64,000 bases of DNA from Atopobiaceae bacterium (GCA_017510785.1 JAFWMH010000034.1:1-64000), one strand, 5' to 3'; positions 10,301-19,152 are shown, counted from the first letter of the stretch. Numbers and translations are program-made. Notes: generated by a model from the sequence alone, not told the origin.

Positions 10301-12842
10301 GTATCTGGTAAAGGCAGAAGGGGGCTATCTCATCAATCCCGAGCTTTGGGAGTTCTCGTTGCCGGACAAGGAGCGTGCCGTCTACTTGTGCGATGTCTGC
10401 GGATGCGAAACGCATTACGATACGGGAGGCGTTTGTCCTACGCGCAAATGCACGGGATCGCTCAATCCAATCGATGCCTCGAACGCATCCGGGAAGGACC
10501 TATACTATAAACGGACGTACAAAGAGCAGGCGAGGCCGATTCGCATTGAGGAACACACGGCGCAGCTGTCCTCCGACGAGGCGCGTTCCATTCAGGAAAG
10601 CTTCGTCAAAGGCAAGGTCAACATCCTGAGCTGTACCACGACTTTTGAGTTAGGCGTCGATGTTGGAGATTTGAGGGCGGTGTTCCTGCGTGACGTGCCG
10701 CCGTCTCCGGCTAACTATGCGCAACGTGCGGGGCGCACGGGCCGTCGTGCGGGCATGCCGGGTTTTGCGGTTACCTTCGCTCGCTTGCGTCCACACGATC
10801 TAGCTCACTATCGTGAACCAGCGAGTATCATTAAAGGGGAGATTCTTCCACCATCCTGTTATCTGTCCAACGAGACGATTGCATTGCGGCATGTGTTCGC
10901 GGTGGCCCTCTCACAGTACTTCCGTGATGCAGATAGAGGGCAGGATTATGCAGACAAGTTCGACAAGTTCTTGTCGCTCAAGGATAGGATGCCCGAAGGC
11001 CTTACGCGGCTCGCTGAATACTTGGAATCGCATCCACAGAGCATTGCCCAGCAGTTGGAGAGCTTCCTGCCTGATGAGGTGCTTGCCTCCGTATCGAAGG
11101 ATGGAATTGACCTTGGTAACTGGGGATGGATCGATGCCCTGCTGAATGGCGATAGCGGCCGTCTTGTGCACGCGCACCTACGCCAACGCGATGACTACCT
11201 GCGGCTGCAAGAGTCTATCGATCGTGCGAATGCAGAGGAAAAGCCCAAGATGGCGTACTTCAAGCAGATGGTGCAGGATGCTGTGAAGAATGCGAACACC
11301 ATTGGCGTACTTGCGGAAAACGGCGTGCTTCCCAAATATGGATTCCCAACCGATCTCGTATCGCTTCGCCTTGAGGAAGACGAAGGTAAGGCAGAGGGCA
11401 AAAAGCTCGACCTTTCACGTGGTATGTCCACGGCAATACGTGAGTATGCGCCGGGAAGCGAGATCGTGGCCCATAAGGACATCTGGAGGTCGATTGGATT
11501 CCGGAAGTTGCCGGATAAGCTCCTCGAGATCAGAAGATACGGCACCTGCAAGAGCTGCGGTGCATTTGCCTGGGCCATCGATACCGATAACGAGTTGGTG
11601 GAATGCCCCGTTTGTCATGAGGACGTCTACCTTGGCCGTCGGCTCATCGTTCCGGTCGATGGCTTCGATGGAGAGAAGGTGCGTGACCGCAGGGCAGGAG
11701 AGCGACGTCCACGTAATATGGGTTACGTTTCGGCCAAGTTCTGGCAAAAGTGGGAAGACGATACCGTGTGCAGCGCAAAAGTTTTTGACGGTGGGGCCGT
11801 AAAGACTCGCGCTTCGGCCAACGGTCGCATTGTCCTGCAAAATTACGGTCCCTCTGCCGGAGGATTCAATGTGTGTTTGAACTGTGGCGCCGCCCAGCCT
11901 CAAATGGGTGGACGAGGAGGTTGGCCAAAGCGGGGGTATTGCAAATGCGAGCATCGCACCCACATCAATGCGCTGGGTACATCTTTTGTGAGTGACGTTC
12001 TTGAACTGCGGATTCAGCTCTCCAATGCATTGGCTGGGGAGTTCAGTGACGACGACTGGCTTTCCGTGAGGTGGGCAATTGCCAATGCAGCTACACAGGT
12101 ACTCGAGATTCCCGGGAGCGAGATTGGCATTACTGAGCTCGAGGGAAGCGCCGTCAGCGAAAGGGCCATTCTGATTTACGATTCGGTTCCGGGTGGTGCG
12201 GGTCGCGCATTTCAGCTCAAACGCTTGCTGCGCGAAGTGCTCGAGCGGGCCTACGAACTCGTCAACAAGGATTGTTGCAGCGAGGACAGCTGCTGCTACT
12301 CATGCCTTTGCAACTACTACAACCAGCCAGTGCATGCGCGTATGACACGCGGGGGAGCCCGTCGCATCCTTGAGAAGCTCATGCATGGATCGTTCGACAG
12401 CGAATCACAGGTGTTTCCATCGAGAAAGGATGTACGTGACAAAGCATCCGAGCAAGGCCGCTCGATTCGCCTTGACCCACGCATCGACGAGGGCTTTGAC
12501 CTCTCTGATGAGGGTTTCGTTCGCGCGTGTGATGTTGCGCTAGCCACAGTGGAGGACCTGACGTCCGAAGAGAAGGGCTTCTTGAATGAACTCTCCGAGT
12601 GGGGCGGCCAACTTGATGTGACGGTTCCCGTAGTAAACGTTCCCTTGTCCGAGGATTCGTACGCAGCTCTCGTGTGGCCTCATGAGCACGTGATGCTCAT
12701 CTCTTCCGCGGATGAGGAATACCTGTATGAGGAATTGGGTGGTCCATGTTCGGTTGAGGGCTGGACGATGCTCCACATGGATAAGGATGGATTGGAACGC
12801 GTGCAAGCGCTTCTGAAAGGAGACGCGGAATGGCTCGCATGA
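7350..12842 (+). CDS. DEAD/DEAH-box helicase with DUF1998-type C-terminus (DruE/DrmB/MrfA-like), 1830 aa
   Basis: GGAGGATAG precedes the ATG. The protein has Walker A VVTGTGSGKTECFLLPI at about residue 110, a DEAH box (SIDEAHVYSG), motif III ATSATIGS, and C-terminal motifs ELGVDVGDL and QRAGRTGRR. Several zinc-ribbon-like Cys pairs (CRHCGEAY, CPECG, CYHCG, CDVCG) lie between the lobes. Near the end YDSVPGGAGRAF and a Cys cluster (CCSEDSCCYSCLC) are typical of the DUF1998 region. Helicases of this architecture occur in the anti-phage systems Druantia and DISARM and in the repair helicase MrfA. It overlaps the next gene by 13 bases, which points to one operon. The 3' end is duplicated at 3813. 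Confidence 0.93.
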   Translation: MTPQKMFDPIEASRNIEGAYRDYLSTTIRFDNLRYQSQLAELISRTRSLSKGPFLEMAWPYKASCSIRDLVDEGVLCQSMLGLGDVDPDRKLYLHQERAIRKAADGRNYIVVTGTGSGKTECFLLPILNDILLEFEQNGPSAGIRAILLYPMNALANDQLKRLRTMLAGTPITFGRYTGETAESLNGRYGAKEKWWKENPGVERMPNELISREEMRESPPNILLTNYSMLEYLLLRPTDAKLFGNAFGASWRHLSIDEAHVYSGSLGSEIALLIRRLKARVECEIKRPLDLRCYATSATIGSDDPESLSQIASFAQSLFGEPFESDSSCNLDVITSERDLPSAALAEPPTWTLPLKSWARIDELLPKSEGEQANSDEVAAVLDGVAPVDGVDRLMATHANDIALQLGKVFLEEKTTIQLVRAATERELLDLTDDEDIASLGIEGLGEGRDAHKTLAHIIEVLSFAQRSKNVPIISARYHSFLRAPEGLFINLSQDKLTDKKGVTGPSAIGDYNVPLYEISVCRHCGEAYLLGNEVMPPAKGNGAASWLDPHHEGADSLDEDFVPRDYYRVLDRQNADEDKDEAEEVCWLCPECGTLSADQETGGHRFEHPHVQRIPLGKGQRAREDDARCYHCGYQNRYAIQPMRVSPEAAGSVVCYELVRAVPPFENQSHTAPNPESVHEAAPMGDGTDTGFDFEFDSDFDLDLGFEVTTKDDGVLPEGALQTQTDDGRYAGSVICFSDRRQDAAFFAPAFERTYNRITTRQLIRQAVEELAGLNGSCTMKDLVRWFCSRDKDAFGNGFEKFQKASDAERENMAAAWILDELMAEDSRNSLEGLGVVSVMPRAYLAFWESRNGKDYLDKICQKLRKNTGLGLSAEDVAVLLRRSLETLRERGALNRTKGQFRKQLSRTGARPISPDPYKASRNGIAFAGIPASPNARREFLNRYVNVRFKQTLSDNVATSTLVAMYQVLIRVFEALKRATGRSYLVKAEGGYLINPELWEFSLPDKERAVYLCDVCGCETHYDTGGVCPTRKCTGSLNPIDASNASGKDLYYKRTYKEQARPIRIEEHTAQLSSDEARSIQESFVKGKVNILSCTTTFELGVDVGDLRAVFLRDVPPSPANYAQRAGRTGRRAGMPGFAVTFARLRPHDLAHYREPASIIKGEILPPSCYLSNETIALRHVFAVALSQYFRDADRGQDYADKFDKFLSLKDRMPEGLTRLAEYLESHPQSIAQQLESFLPDEVLASVSKDGIDLGNWGWIDALLNGDSGRLVHAHLRQRDDYLRLQESIDRANAEEKPKMAYFKQMVQDAVKNANTIGVLAENGVLPKYGFPTDLVSLRLEEDEGKAEGKKLDLSRGMSTAIREYAPGSEIVAHKDIWRSIGFRKLPDKLLEIRRYGTCKSCGAFAWAIDTDNELVECPVCHEDVYLGRRLIVPVDGFDGEKVRDRRAGERRPRNMGYVSAKFWQKWEDDTVCSAKVFDGGAVKTRASANGRIVLQNYGPSAGGFNVCLNCGAAQPQMGGRGGWPKRGYCKCEHRTHINALGTSFVSDVLELRIQLSNALAGEFSDDDWLSVRWAIANAATQVLEIPGSEIGITELEGSAVSERAILIYDSVPGGAGRAFQLKRLLREVLERAYELVNKDCCSEDSCCYSCLCNYYNQPVHARMTRGGARRILEKLMHGSFDSESQVFPSRKDVRDKASEQGRSIRLDPRIDEGFDLSDEGFVRACDVALATVEDLTSEEKGFLNELSEWGGQLDVTVPVVNVPLSEDSYAALVWPHEHVMLISSADEEYLYEELGGPCSVEGWTMLHMDKDGLERVQALLKGDAEWLA

Positions 12843-14557
12843 TTCCGGCCAGTGGTCCACGAGAGTTCTATGCCGCCAGCAAAGAGGGCGACCTCTATGA
12901 CTCGCTAAGCCGACTATCGGACGATTATATAGTCGTACACTCCTTTTCGGTTATCTCAACGCAGGGAAGACGATTCAAGGAGCGTGAAGGGGATTTTGTT
13001 GTCTTCCACAAGGATTTGGGATTGCTCTGCATTGAGGCTAAGGCCGGCGTTCCAAGCTATCGTGACGGTGACTGGTACTACCGCAATGGTACGCTTATGC
13101 CACATGGTGGGCCATTCAAGCAGGCAGAGTCGTTTGGATACAGTCTAAGAGATGCAATGGTCGAGCGCGGACTGAGTGAGTTGCTCGATCGGTGCAAATT
13201 CACCCATGGCGTGTGGTTCTGCAGTTTGAGCAGACATGCCTTCGACCACGTTAGTCTACCTCTAGAGAGTAGCACCAGACTCATGCTCTTTGCGGATGAC
13301 CTCGTGAACCCAGAGCCAGCAATTAGGCGCATCTTTTCGCTATTCAAGCCTGAGAAAAGAACTCGGCTGAGCAATGCGGAGGTAGAACAAATCCTTGACA
13401 AGGTGATTTGTCCGACATTTGCCATTGTTCCCACGGGAAGGGATGCCGTGGCGGTGGCACGCGCCCACTTTGCTTCTCTCCTTGACTCGCAAAAGCGCAT
13501 ACTTGATTTTATGGAGGACCAGCGTACGGCCGTTATCAGCGGGTCTGCGGGAACGGGCAAGACTCTGATTGCCATCGAAAAGGCGCGAAGGCTCTCGGAG
13601 CGTGGAGAACGCGTGCTCTTCCTCTGCTATAACAGAATGCTCATGGAGAGCGTTCGATTGCGATGCAAGGACTATGCTGGAGTCGATACCTACACCGTTG
13701 CGGCATTGGCTTGCAAGTTGTGCGGGTCAAGTGAGCCCGTCTACGATGAGTTGGTCTTTCGGCTTATGGAATATGAGGAGCGGGGAGACTTCCCATATGG
13801 CCATATCGTCGTGGACGAAGGCCAGGATTTTGGAGTTGATGCACTTGCAGAGGCGTCGGTCCTCGATCAGCTAAAGCAAATGGCGACAGATTCGGAGAAT
13901 GGCTCCTTTTACCTTTTCTACGACAAGAATCAGCTCATACAAGGGTCGAAGGTTCCGCAGATTATTGAGGACGCCGACTGCAAGATGACGCTTTACATCA
14001 ACTGTCGCAACACGACCAACATCGCCAAGTCGGCTGCAAGATCTTTGGGAGATGGTTACAAGCAGGTGGCAAAGACGTTGGGCGATCCGGGCATTACGCC
14101 ATCGATTGTGGTAACCACCAATCGTGCAATGCAGATACAGTTCGTCAACGATTGCATATCCCGTTTCCATGCCCTTGGCGCCAAGTCTATCGTCATCCTG
14201 ACATGTAAAGCGGAGCGCTCGTCGGTGTTTGCCCGAAACTGCCATGAGGCAAAGGGCAACCTGTATTGGCCGGGAACAAAAGTGCCTCTCTTCTCATGCC
14301 GACGCTTCAAGGGACTCGAAGCCGACGGAATCATACTGGTGGATGTGCAAAGTGACGTGTGGAATTCGCAGGGCCGTTATGCGGCGGGTCCAGGGCTTCT
14401 GTACTACACTGGCGCATCACGGGCGCGGCTGTGCCTGGGAATCGTGTGCGACATGGACGATGATGACGTGCTGCAGGTGCTAGAGAAGCTTGGCATCAGC
14501 ACGAAGCGCTCACCCAAAAAGCGGTTGGCCCATGAGCTCAATGCGGTTATGGTATAG
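12830..14557 (+). CDS. NERD-domain nuclease / UvrD-like superfamily 1 helicase, 575 aa
   Basis: The ATG lies 13 bases inside the preceding helicase gene, so translation is probably coupled. The N-terminus carries a NERD-type nuclease signature (EGDFVVF then LLCIEAKAG, giving the E-x-K core). The rest is a UvrD/Rep-like ATPase: Walker A SGSAGTGKTLIAIEKAR near 238, Walker B HIVVDEGQDF, motif V FKGLEADGIILVDV and motif VI YYTGASRARL. The N-terminal nuclease with a DNA-dependent motor suggests a DNA-degrading effector. The usual long 1B/2B insertions of UvrD look short, as in other NERD helicases. A decayed paralogue lies at 1503-1801. Confidence 0.9.
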   Translation: MARMIPASGPREFYAASKEGDLYDSLSRLSDDYIVVHSFSVISTQGRRFKEREGDFVVFHKDLGLLCIEAKAGVPSYRDGDWYYRNGTLMPHGGPFKQAESFGYSLRDAMVERGLSELLDRCKFTHGVWFCSLSRHAFDHVSLPLESSTRLMLFADDLVNPEPAIRRIFSLFKPEKRTRLSNAEVEQILDKVICPTFAIVPTGRDAVAVARAHFASLLDSQKRILDFMEDQRTAVISGSAGTGKTLIAIEKARRLSERGERVLFLCYNRMLMESVRLRCKDYAGVDTYTVAALACKLCGSSEPVYDELVFRLMEYEERGDFPYGHIVVDEGQDFGVDALAEASVLDQLKQMATDSENGSFYLFYDKNQLIQGSKVPQIIEDADCKMTLYINCRNTTNIAKSAARSLGDGYKQVAKTLGDPGITPSIVVTTNRAMQIQFVNDCISRFHALGAKSIVILTCKAERSSVFARNCHEAKGNLYWPGTKVPLFSCRRFKGLEADGIILVDVQSDVWNSQGRYAAGPGLLYYTGASRARLCLGIVCDMDDDDVLQVLEKLGISTKRSPKKRLAHELNAVMV

Positions 14558-14751
14558 CTGGGACTTACGAAGCATTGTGCTGCCTTGGGATTGCAAGCCA
14601 CACTGGACACTGAAAGGAAATTGTGGAGAACAACCGCTTGGAAGCCATCATCTCTTAAGAACTCTTGAGTGTCAGATTGCTCCATTCCTGTCTCAGGCCT
14701 TTACTATAATCGGCGTACGCACTCGCACTTAAGGTCAGAAAAGGTGATGCG

Positions 14752-15068
14752 ATGGGCAATCTCGAAATCGAAGCTATCCGGGACAAGTGTCGAGAGGGTG
14801 CTATCCGCTGGTCCGCGCACTCGGCGGCAAGGATGCTCCAGCGCGGAATCACGCGTGAAGACATTGTAAACTGTATATGGGCGGCGAGATTATCGAGCAG
14901 TATCCCGAATACTGGCTCAATCCAGCATGCTTGGTCTTCGGTCTAGACCTCAACGGGGAAGTGCTGCACGCCGTGGTGGGAGTGGACGAACTGGTGCACA
15001 TCGTAACTGCGTACAGGCCAAACACCACAACGTTTATGCCCGATTTGAAGACGAGAAGGGAGCGATAG
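14752..15068 (+). pseudogene. DUF4258-type toxin gene with a one-base frameshift
   Basis: The first frame gives IRWSAHSAARMLQRGITRED, the typical DUF4258 N-terminus, up to VNCI. The continuation GGEIIEQYPEYWLNPACLV, with the core LHAVVGVDE and a TAG at 15066-15068, is in another frame. At 14875-14879 the sequence reads atatg where ataatg would keep the frame, so one A appears lost. It could be inactivation, a sequencing error, or re-initiation at the ATG at 14877. AAAGGTG precedes the start, and a TATAAT lies at 14705. The next gene, two bases on, is its likely antitoxin. Confidence 0.75.
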
Positions 15069-15070
15069 CC

Positions 15071-15298
15071 ATGACGTGTTTCTATTGCAGAGGCGATATG
15101 CGTGAGAGCGTCACCGTCTACACGGTGCAACTTGAGACGTGCCTCGTGGTCATCAGAAACGTCCCCTGCTTCGAGTGTGCTCAATGTGGGGAGGTCGAGA
15201 TTTCGGACGAAACGATGCGGTCTCTCGAGAGGATTGTCGATACTTGTAAGAAGCTGGTTCAGGAAGTGGCGGTCGTGGACTATCGCATGGCTGCGTAG
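15071..15298 (+). CDS. YgiT-type zinc-finger antitoxin-like protein, 75 aa
   Basis: The ATG at 15071 begins MTCFYCRGDM. CFYC and CFECAQCGEVEI form two CxxC pairs, as in the N-terminal zinc finger of YgiT/MqsA-type antitoxins. The domain ends in a helical tail (LERIVDTCKKLVQEVAVV). There is no C-terminal HTH, so this is the short zinc-finger version commonly paired with DUF4258 proteins. It is two bases downstream of the DUF4258 gene and almost certainly cotranscribed with it. An upstream in-frame extension to 14927 is only antisense-like sequence without a binding site. Confidence 0.8.
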   Translation: MTCFYCRGDMRESVTVYTVQLETCLVVIRNVPCFECAQCGEVEISDETMRSLERIVDTCKKLVQEVAVVDYRMAA

Positions 15299-15424
15299 AA
15301 GCCTGCCGAGGGCTTTTCAAGCGTCGGTGCACGTCGGTGCACGCATCATTACCGAACGGAGTCAGGCGGGGGACCACGGTGTCCCGTGCGGATACTATGA
15401 TAATGTCCGTGGAAGGGGGCAACC

Positions 15425-15770
15425 ATGGGCAGGTTCTTGAACCCCGGCTACCAAATGTTTCAGGAGAGCCTCAATTCACGTATCTACGTGGACAAAAGCG
15501 GCATAATAGGGCCGCTCAACGAGCTTGTCTCCACGTGTGAGAGGTACGTGTACGTCAGCCGTCCCCGGCGCTTTGGCAAGACTATGACGGGAGACATGCT
15601 CGTGGCCTACTATGGTCGCGGATGCGATTCGCGAGAGCCGGACGGTGCACGTGCCCAACCTTGAGGTGATGGAACAATACGCCTCCATCCTAAGAAGCGA
15701 CGGCTGGGTAGAGGTCGCTCGGGTGCTCTCTGCATCGGAGCAGCTACTCGCCGCGCTGCCGCGCTCGAAG
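15425..15770 (+). pseudogene. Internally deleted AAA-ATPase-like (DUF1703-family) gene
   Basis: The frame starts GRFLNPGYQMFQESLNSRIY and includes YVSRPRRFGKTMTGDMLVAY, the characteristic N-terminus of the AAA-ATPase-like proteins with a PD-(D/E)XK C-terminus. At GCDSRE it breaks off. A shifted frame resumes with VPNLEVMEQYASILRSDGW and ASEQLLAAL, a segment that normally lies some 250-300 residues later. The gene has therefore lost its middle and then its end. A good GTGGAAGGGG site precedes the start. A further frame to 15905 does not match the family and may be unrelated. Confidence 0.8.
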
Positions 15771-16061
15771 TGCGTCCAGTACTCCTTTGCGCGACGTCCC
15801 GCCGACGCGGCCCGCGCGGGTTACCCCTTTCGCCTAGCTATTTGTGGAACGCCCCACTACATCTTCATCGTCAAGCCAGACCGAATCGAGCTCACCCGCA
15901 AGTGATGCACTCTTTCGCGTTTTCGAGACGAGCGGGTGGTACGTGCCTAAGAGCAGAGAAGTGACGCGCTCTCTCGCCTTTGGGCTGACCGAACGGGCTT
16001 GCGGCGAGGTACGTTCCCGGGTATGCAGCGATTTCGCGTGAAGATTATAACTGCAATGCTA

Positions 16062-16490
16062 TTATTTGCGAATGTTGCCATTGTGTAAACTACCCATTGG
16101 TTGATTGTATAGAGAGGCCCATTCGCAAATGCGCAGGTAGTGGTCGGCATAACAGAAGTACGCGAGCTTTATGGTGGATCGTAGCGCCTGCTCGGTGTTG
16201 TAGTAGAGGGAGGGCCACTCTGCATGTACGCGCTCGATTTCCTCGGCGACTGCCGCCTCGTCGCCATGGACGGTATTCTCTACGAGTTGCACGCTTGCCG
16301 CGACGCGCGCGATGGTCTCGGTGCGGTCCACTTCCCTTATCGACTTCTGGAACTCGCGGCGGATCTCCTCGTTCGGGATGCGCGCCGTCTCGCGCTCCTG
16401 GTCGTACGCCAGGTAGCCCAGGTGGATGAGCAGAGTGAGGACGTCGCCGCGCGGGGCGTGTCGGCGACCCGTCCCCGTATCGCGTGACAC
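16062..16490 (-). pseudogene. Middle fragment of a second AAA-ATPase-like (DUF1703-family) gene
   Basis: On the minus strand the segment DVLTLLIHLGYLAYDQE, then IPNEEIRREFQKSI, GDEAAVAEEIERVH and YNTEQALRSTIKLAYF is the standard central to C-terminal part of the same family as the fragment at 15425. The N-terminal ATPase part is absent, and the end reads into unrelated sequence after about 16150, before the final nuclease motif. It overlaps in content the short later segment of the + strand fragment, so the two come from different gene copies. Confidence 0.75.
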
Positions 16491-16672
16491 CAACCTCCAG
16501 CACCCGCATGTGTCAATGTCTCCGTCCCCGTGACAAACGCTTCCGTCTCCGTAACATGCGTCCCCACGGCACGGACGCGCCCTCGGAAAGGACACGCGCC
16601 CTCGGCACAGACGCGCGCCCATGGCACTTGTGTTATATTCGAGAAACCGAACCGACCGGAGGGGAGAAGAGC

Positions 16673-17659
16673 ATGAAGCTTGGAATCGTGGGAACGGGAA
16701 TGATAACGCGTCTGGTGGGGCCGAACCTCGCCTCGTGGGGCATCGAGGTCGTCGCCGTGGCGGGAACCCCTCGAAGCATGGAGCAGGTCAATGAGCTGGC
16801 CGACGAGTACGGGGCGGCCGGGCGCTACGACGACTACCACGACCTCGTGGCCGACCCCGAGGTCGACACCGTGTACGTCGCGGTTCCCAACTTCCTGCAC
16901 TACGCCGTGGCAGAGGCCGCAATCCTCGCCGGCAAGGACGTGGTGTGCGAGAAGCCCCTTGCCTCGAACGAGCGCGAGGCGGCTAAGCTGGCAGGGCTCG
17001 CCAGGGAGCGCGAGGTGTTCCTGTGGGAGGCCGTCGTGACCACGCGACAGCCCAACTTCAAGCTCGTCAGGGACGAGCTGCTGCCGCGCATCGGCACCGT
17101 CAAGGTCGCCACCGTGAACTACAGTCAGTACTCCAGCCGCTACGACGCGTTCCGCGCCGGCGAGGTGCTGCCTGCGTTCGATCCCGCCAAGGCGGGAGGG
17201 GCCATCATGGACCTGGGCCTGTACACGCTCACGTTCACCATCGGCCTCTTCGGCGAGCCGGCCGCTGCCCGATACCGCGCCAACATCGAGCGCGGCATCG
17301 ACACGAGCGGCGTCATCGAGCTCGACTACGACGGCTTCACCGCAATAAACATCTGTGCGAAGGATTGCGGCGCTCCGAGCTACGCCATAATCCAGGGCAC
17401 GGACGGATACATCCGCATGGATTCGCAGCCCAACCAGTGCGGCTCCGCGACGCTGCACCTCAACGACGGCTCCGAGGAGACGTTCGACCGCTCGCTGCCC
17501 GTCATGTGGGAGGGCGAGTTCCGCGAGTTCTGCCGCCAGCAGGACGAGGGCGACCTCGCGGAGTGCTACCGCCAGCTGGACCTTTCGCTGCTGGTGAGTC
17601 GCGTCCAAAACACCGTGCGCCGCGAGGCGGGCGTCGTCTTCCCGGCAGACGAGGCATAG
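16673..17659 (+). CDS. Gfo/Idh/MocA-family oxidoreductase, 328 aa
   Basis: GGAGGGGAGA precedes the ATG at 16673, which I prefer over the longer open frame. The N-terminus MKLGIVGTGMITRLVGP is a GxGxxG-type Rossmann nucleotide fold. CEKPLASN is the hallmark Glu-Lys-Pro motif of the family, and GGAIMDLGLYTL lies in the C-terminal domain. These enzymes oxidise or reduce sugars, inositols or related compounds with NAD(P)H; the substrate cannot be told. A TTATATT lies about 40 bases upstream (near 16632) and may be the -10. The gene stands alone, with a permease downstream after a 146-base gap. Confidence 0.93.
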   Translation: MKLGIVGTGMITRLVGPNLASWGIEVVAVAGTPRSMEQVNELADEYGAAGRYDDYHDLVADPEVDTVYVAVPNFLHYAVAEAAILAGKDVVCEKPLASNEREAAKLAGLAREREVFLWEAVVTTRQPNFKLVRDELLPRIGTVKVATVNYSQYSSRYDAFRAGEVLPAFDPAKAGGAIMDLGLYTLTFTIGLFGEPAAARYRANIERGIDTSGVIELDYDGFTAINICAKDCGAPSYAIIQGTDGYIRMDSQPNQCGSATLHLNDGSEETFDRSLPVMWEGEFREFCRQQDEGDLAECYRQLDLSLLVSRVQNTVRREAGVVFPADEA

Positions 17660-17805
17660 CTTATGTAACAAGGGCGGGCGCAAGGCGCAGGCAGCACAAG
17701 GCATCGCCTGCGATTGCGAGTATCATGGTGGGCGATGAGAGCGGAAGCCGTATGATGGATTCGCGAGACGGCGAGCAGAGGAACGCGTGCGAGGAGTGAT
17801 GATCG

Positions 17806-19098
17806 ATGAGGAAGGTGTTGAGTCGCTTGGACCCGCACTACACGAAGGTATGTGCGTACGCGGGGTCAACCGTTTTGCTCACGCTTGCCGCCGCCATGGT
17901 CTTGTACTTCTCGTCGGGCTTCTTCGTTAACCTTTGGCAACTCATTTGCGCCGTGCTGGAACCTGCGGTGTACGGCGCGCTCATCGCCTACTTGCTCAAT
18001 CCCATCGTGGTGCGCGTGTCTCGCGCGCTCAAAAGGGCGGGTTGGCAGCGTGAGAACTACAAGGTGCGCCGATTCGTGGGCATCGTGGCGTGCCTGCTAT
18101 TGCTAGCTGCTGTGGTTTTGGGCATCGTGATCGTTATGACGCTGGTGATTACCCGTGGTGTGCGGAGCGTGAGCCCAGAGACGCTCGAGAGCATGTGGAA
18201 TGCCGCGCAGCAAGACCTCATGTGGTTGGTTAACTCCGTGCAGAGCCGTGCGACCGAGATGGGCCTTGCGGGCGGAGTGGAGGAAACGTCGGGCGGGGGC
18301 AACATCGCGGGCATGATTGCGGGCGCGTTCAAAAGCGTCGCCAGGACGTTCTCGGCGATGCTGTTCTCGGTGATATTCTCCATCTATTATCTTATTGACG
18401 GGAAGCGCGTGGGCGGATACCTGCTGCGCGTGATGCGGGCGTCGCTGGGCGAGCGTGCCACCAACCGCATCCTTGCCATGCTCGACGACGCCGACCACGT
18501 GTTCGCGGGATACATTCGGGGCCAGTTTACCGACGCGCTCGTGGTGGGCGTGCTCGCGGCCATCGTGCTCACGATGGTGGGCGTGCCGCACGGTCCGCTG
18601 GTCGGGGCGCTCACCGGCTTGGGCAACCTCATCCCCTACGTGGGCGCGCCACTGGGGATTCTGACGACGGTGTTCGTGTGCGTTGCCGACGGCGAGCTGG
18701 GCAAGATCATCGTTGGCATAGCGTGCCTCGCGCTTATCATGTTCGTCGACTCGAATGTGATAAACCCCAAGCTCCTGAGCGACAACGTGGAGACGCATCC
18801 GCTGCTGGTCGTCGCCGCCCTCATCGCGGGTGGGGCCGTCGGCGGGCTCGCCGGCATGTTAGTGGCGGTGCCGATGGCCGCGTTCCTCAAGATTCAGCTC
18901 GATCGGTGGCTGCGGAGGCGCGAGGGCGAAGGCGCCGCGACGGGGGACGCTGCTGTTGCTTCGGCAGGAGGGGACGCCGCGACGGCCGAGGGCACTGTGG
19001 TGGAGGCCGTTTTGGCTGAGGATTCGGCTGCGAGGGATGCCGAGGCCGGAAGCAGTTCGGCCGAGGGCGCAACTGCTGAGGACGCGGCGGCGCGGTGA
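17806..19098 (+). CDS. AI-2E family (UPF0118/PerM-like) transporter, 430 aa
   Basis: GAGGAGTGATG precedes the start. The protein has about seven or eight membrane segments: two near residues 20-75, one near 90-115, then, after a soluble loop, SVIFSIYYLIDGKR, ALVVGVLAAIVLTMVG, GLGNLIPYVGAPLG and a last pair containing ALIAGGAVGGLAGMLVAVPM. These match the conserved blocks of the AI-2E/PerM exporter family. The last 60 residues are an Ala/Glu/Gly-rich low-complexity tail (EGAATGDAAVASAGGDAATA) that the family normally lacks. The substrate is unknown; family members move small molecules or ions. Confidence 0.92.
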   Translation: MRKVLSRLDPHYTKVCAYAGSTVLLTLAAAMVLYFSSGFFVNLWQLICAVLEPAVYGALIAYLLNPIVVRVSRALKRAGWQRENYKVRRFVGIVACLLLLAAVVLGIVIVMTLVITRGVRSVSPETLESMWNAAQQDLMWLVNSVQSRATEMGLAGGVEETSGGGNIAGMIAGAFKSVARTFSAMLFSVIFSIYYLIDGKRVGGYLLRVMRASLGERATNRILAMLDDADHVFAGYIRGQFTDALVVGVLAAIVLTMVGVPHGPLVGALTGLGNLIPYVGAPLGILTTVFVCVADGELGKIIVGIACLALIMFVDSNVINPKLLSDNVETHPLLVVAALIAGGAVGGLAGMLVAVPMAAFLKIQLDRWLRRREGEGAATGDAAVASAGGDAATAEGTVVEAVLAEDSAARDAEAGSSSAEGATAEDAAAR

Positions 19099-19152
19099 GC
19101 CGCTTGCCCGACGAGCGCCACTTGCCGTCGAGGCGTGCATGCTTTGCCTTCC

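Noticed and set aside
16337..17704. 455-aa reading frame on the minus strand
   Set aside because: It is antisense to the Gfo/Idh/MocA gene and has high-GC shadow composition without a binding site or motif.
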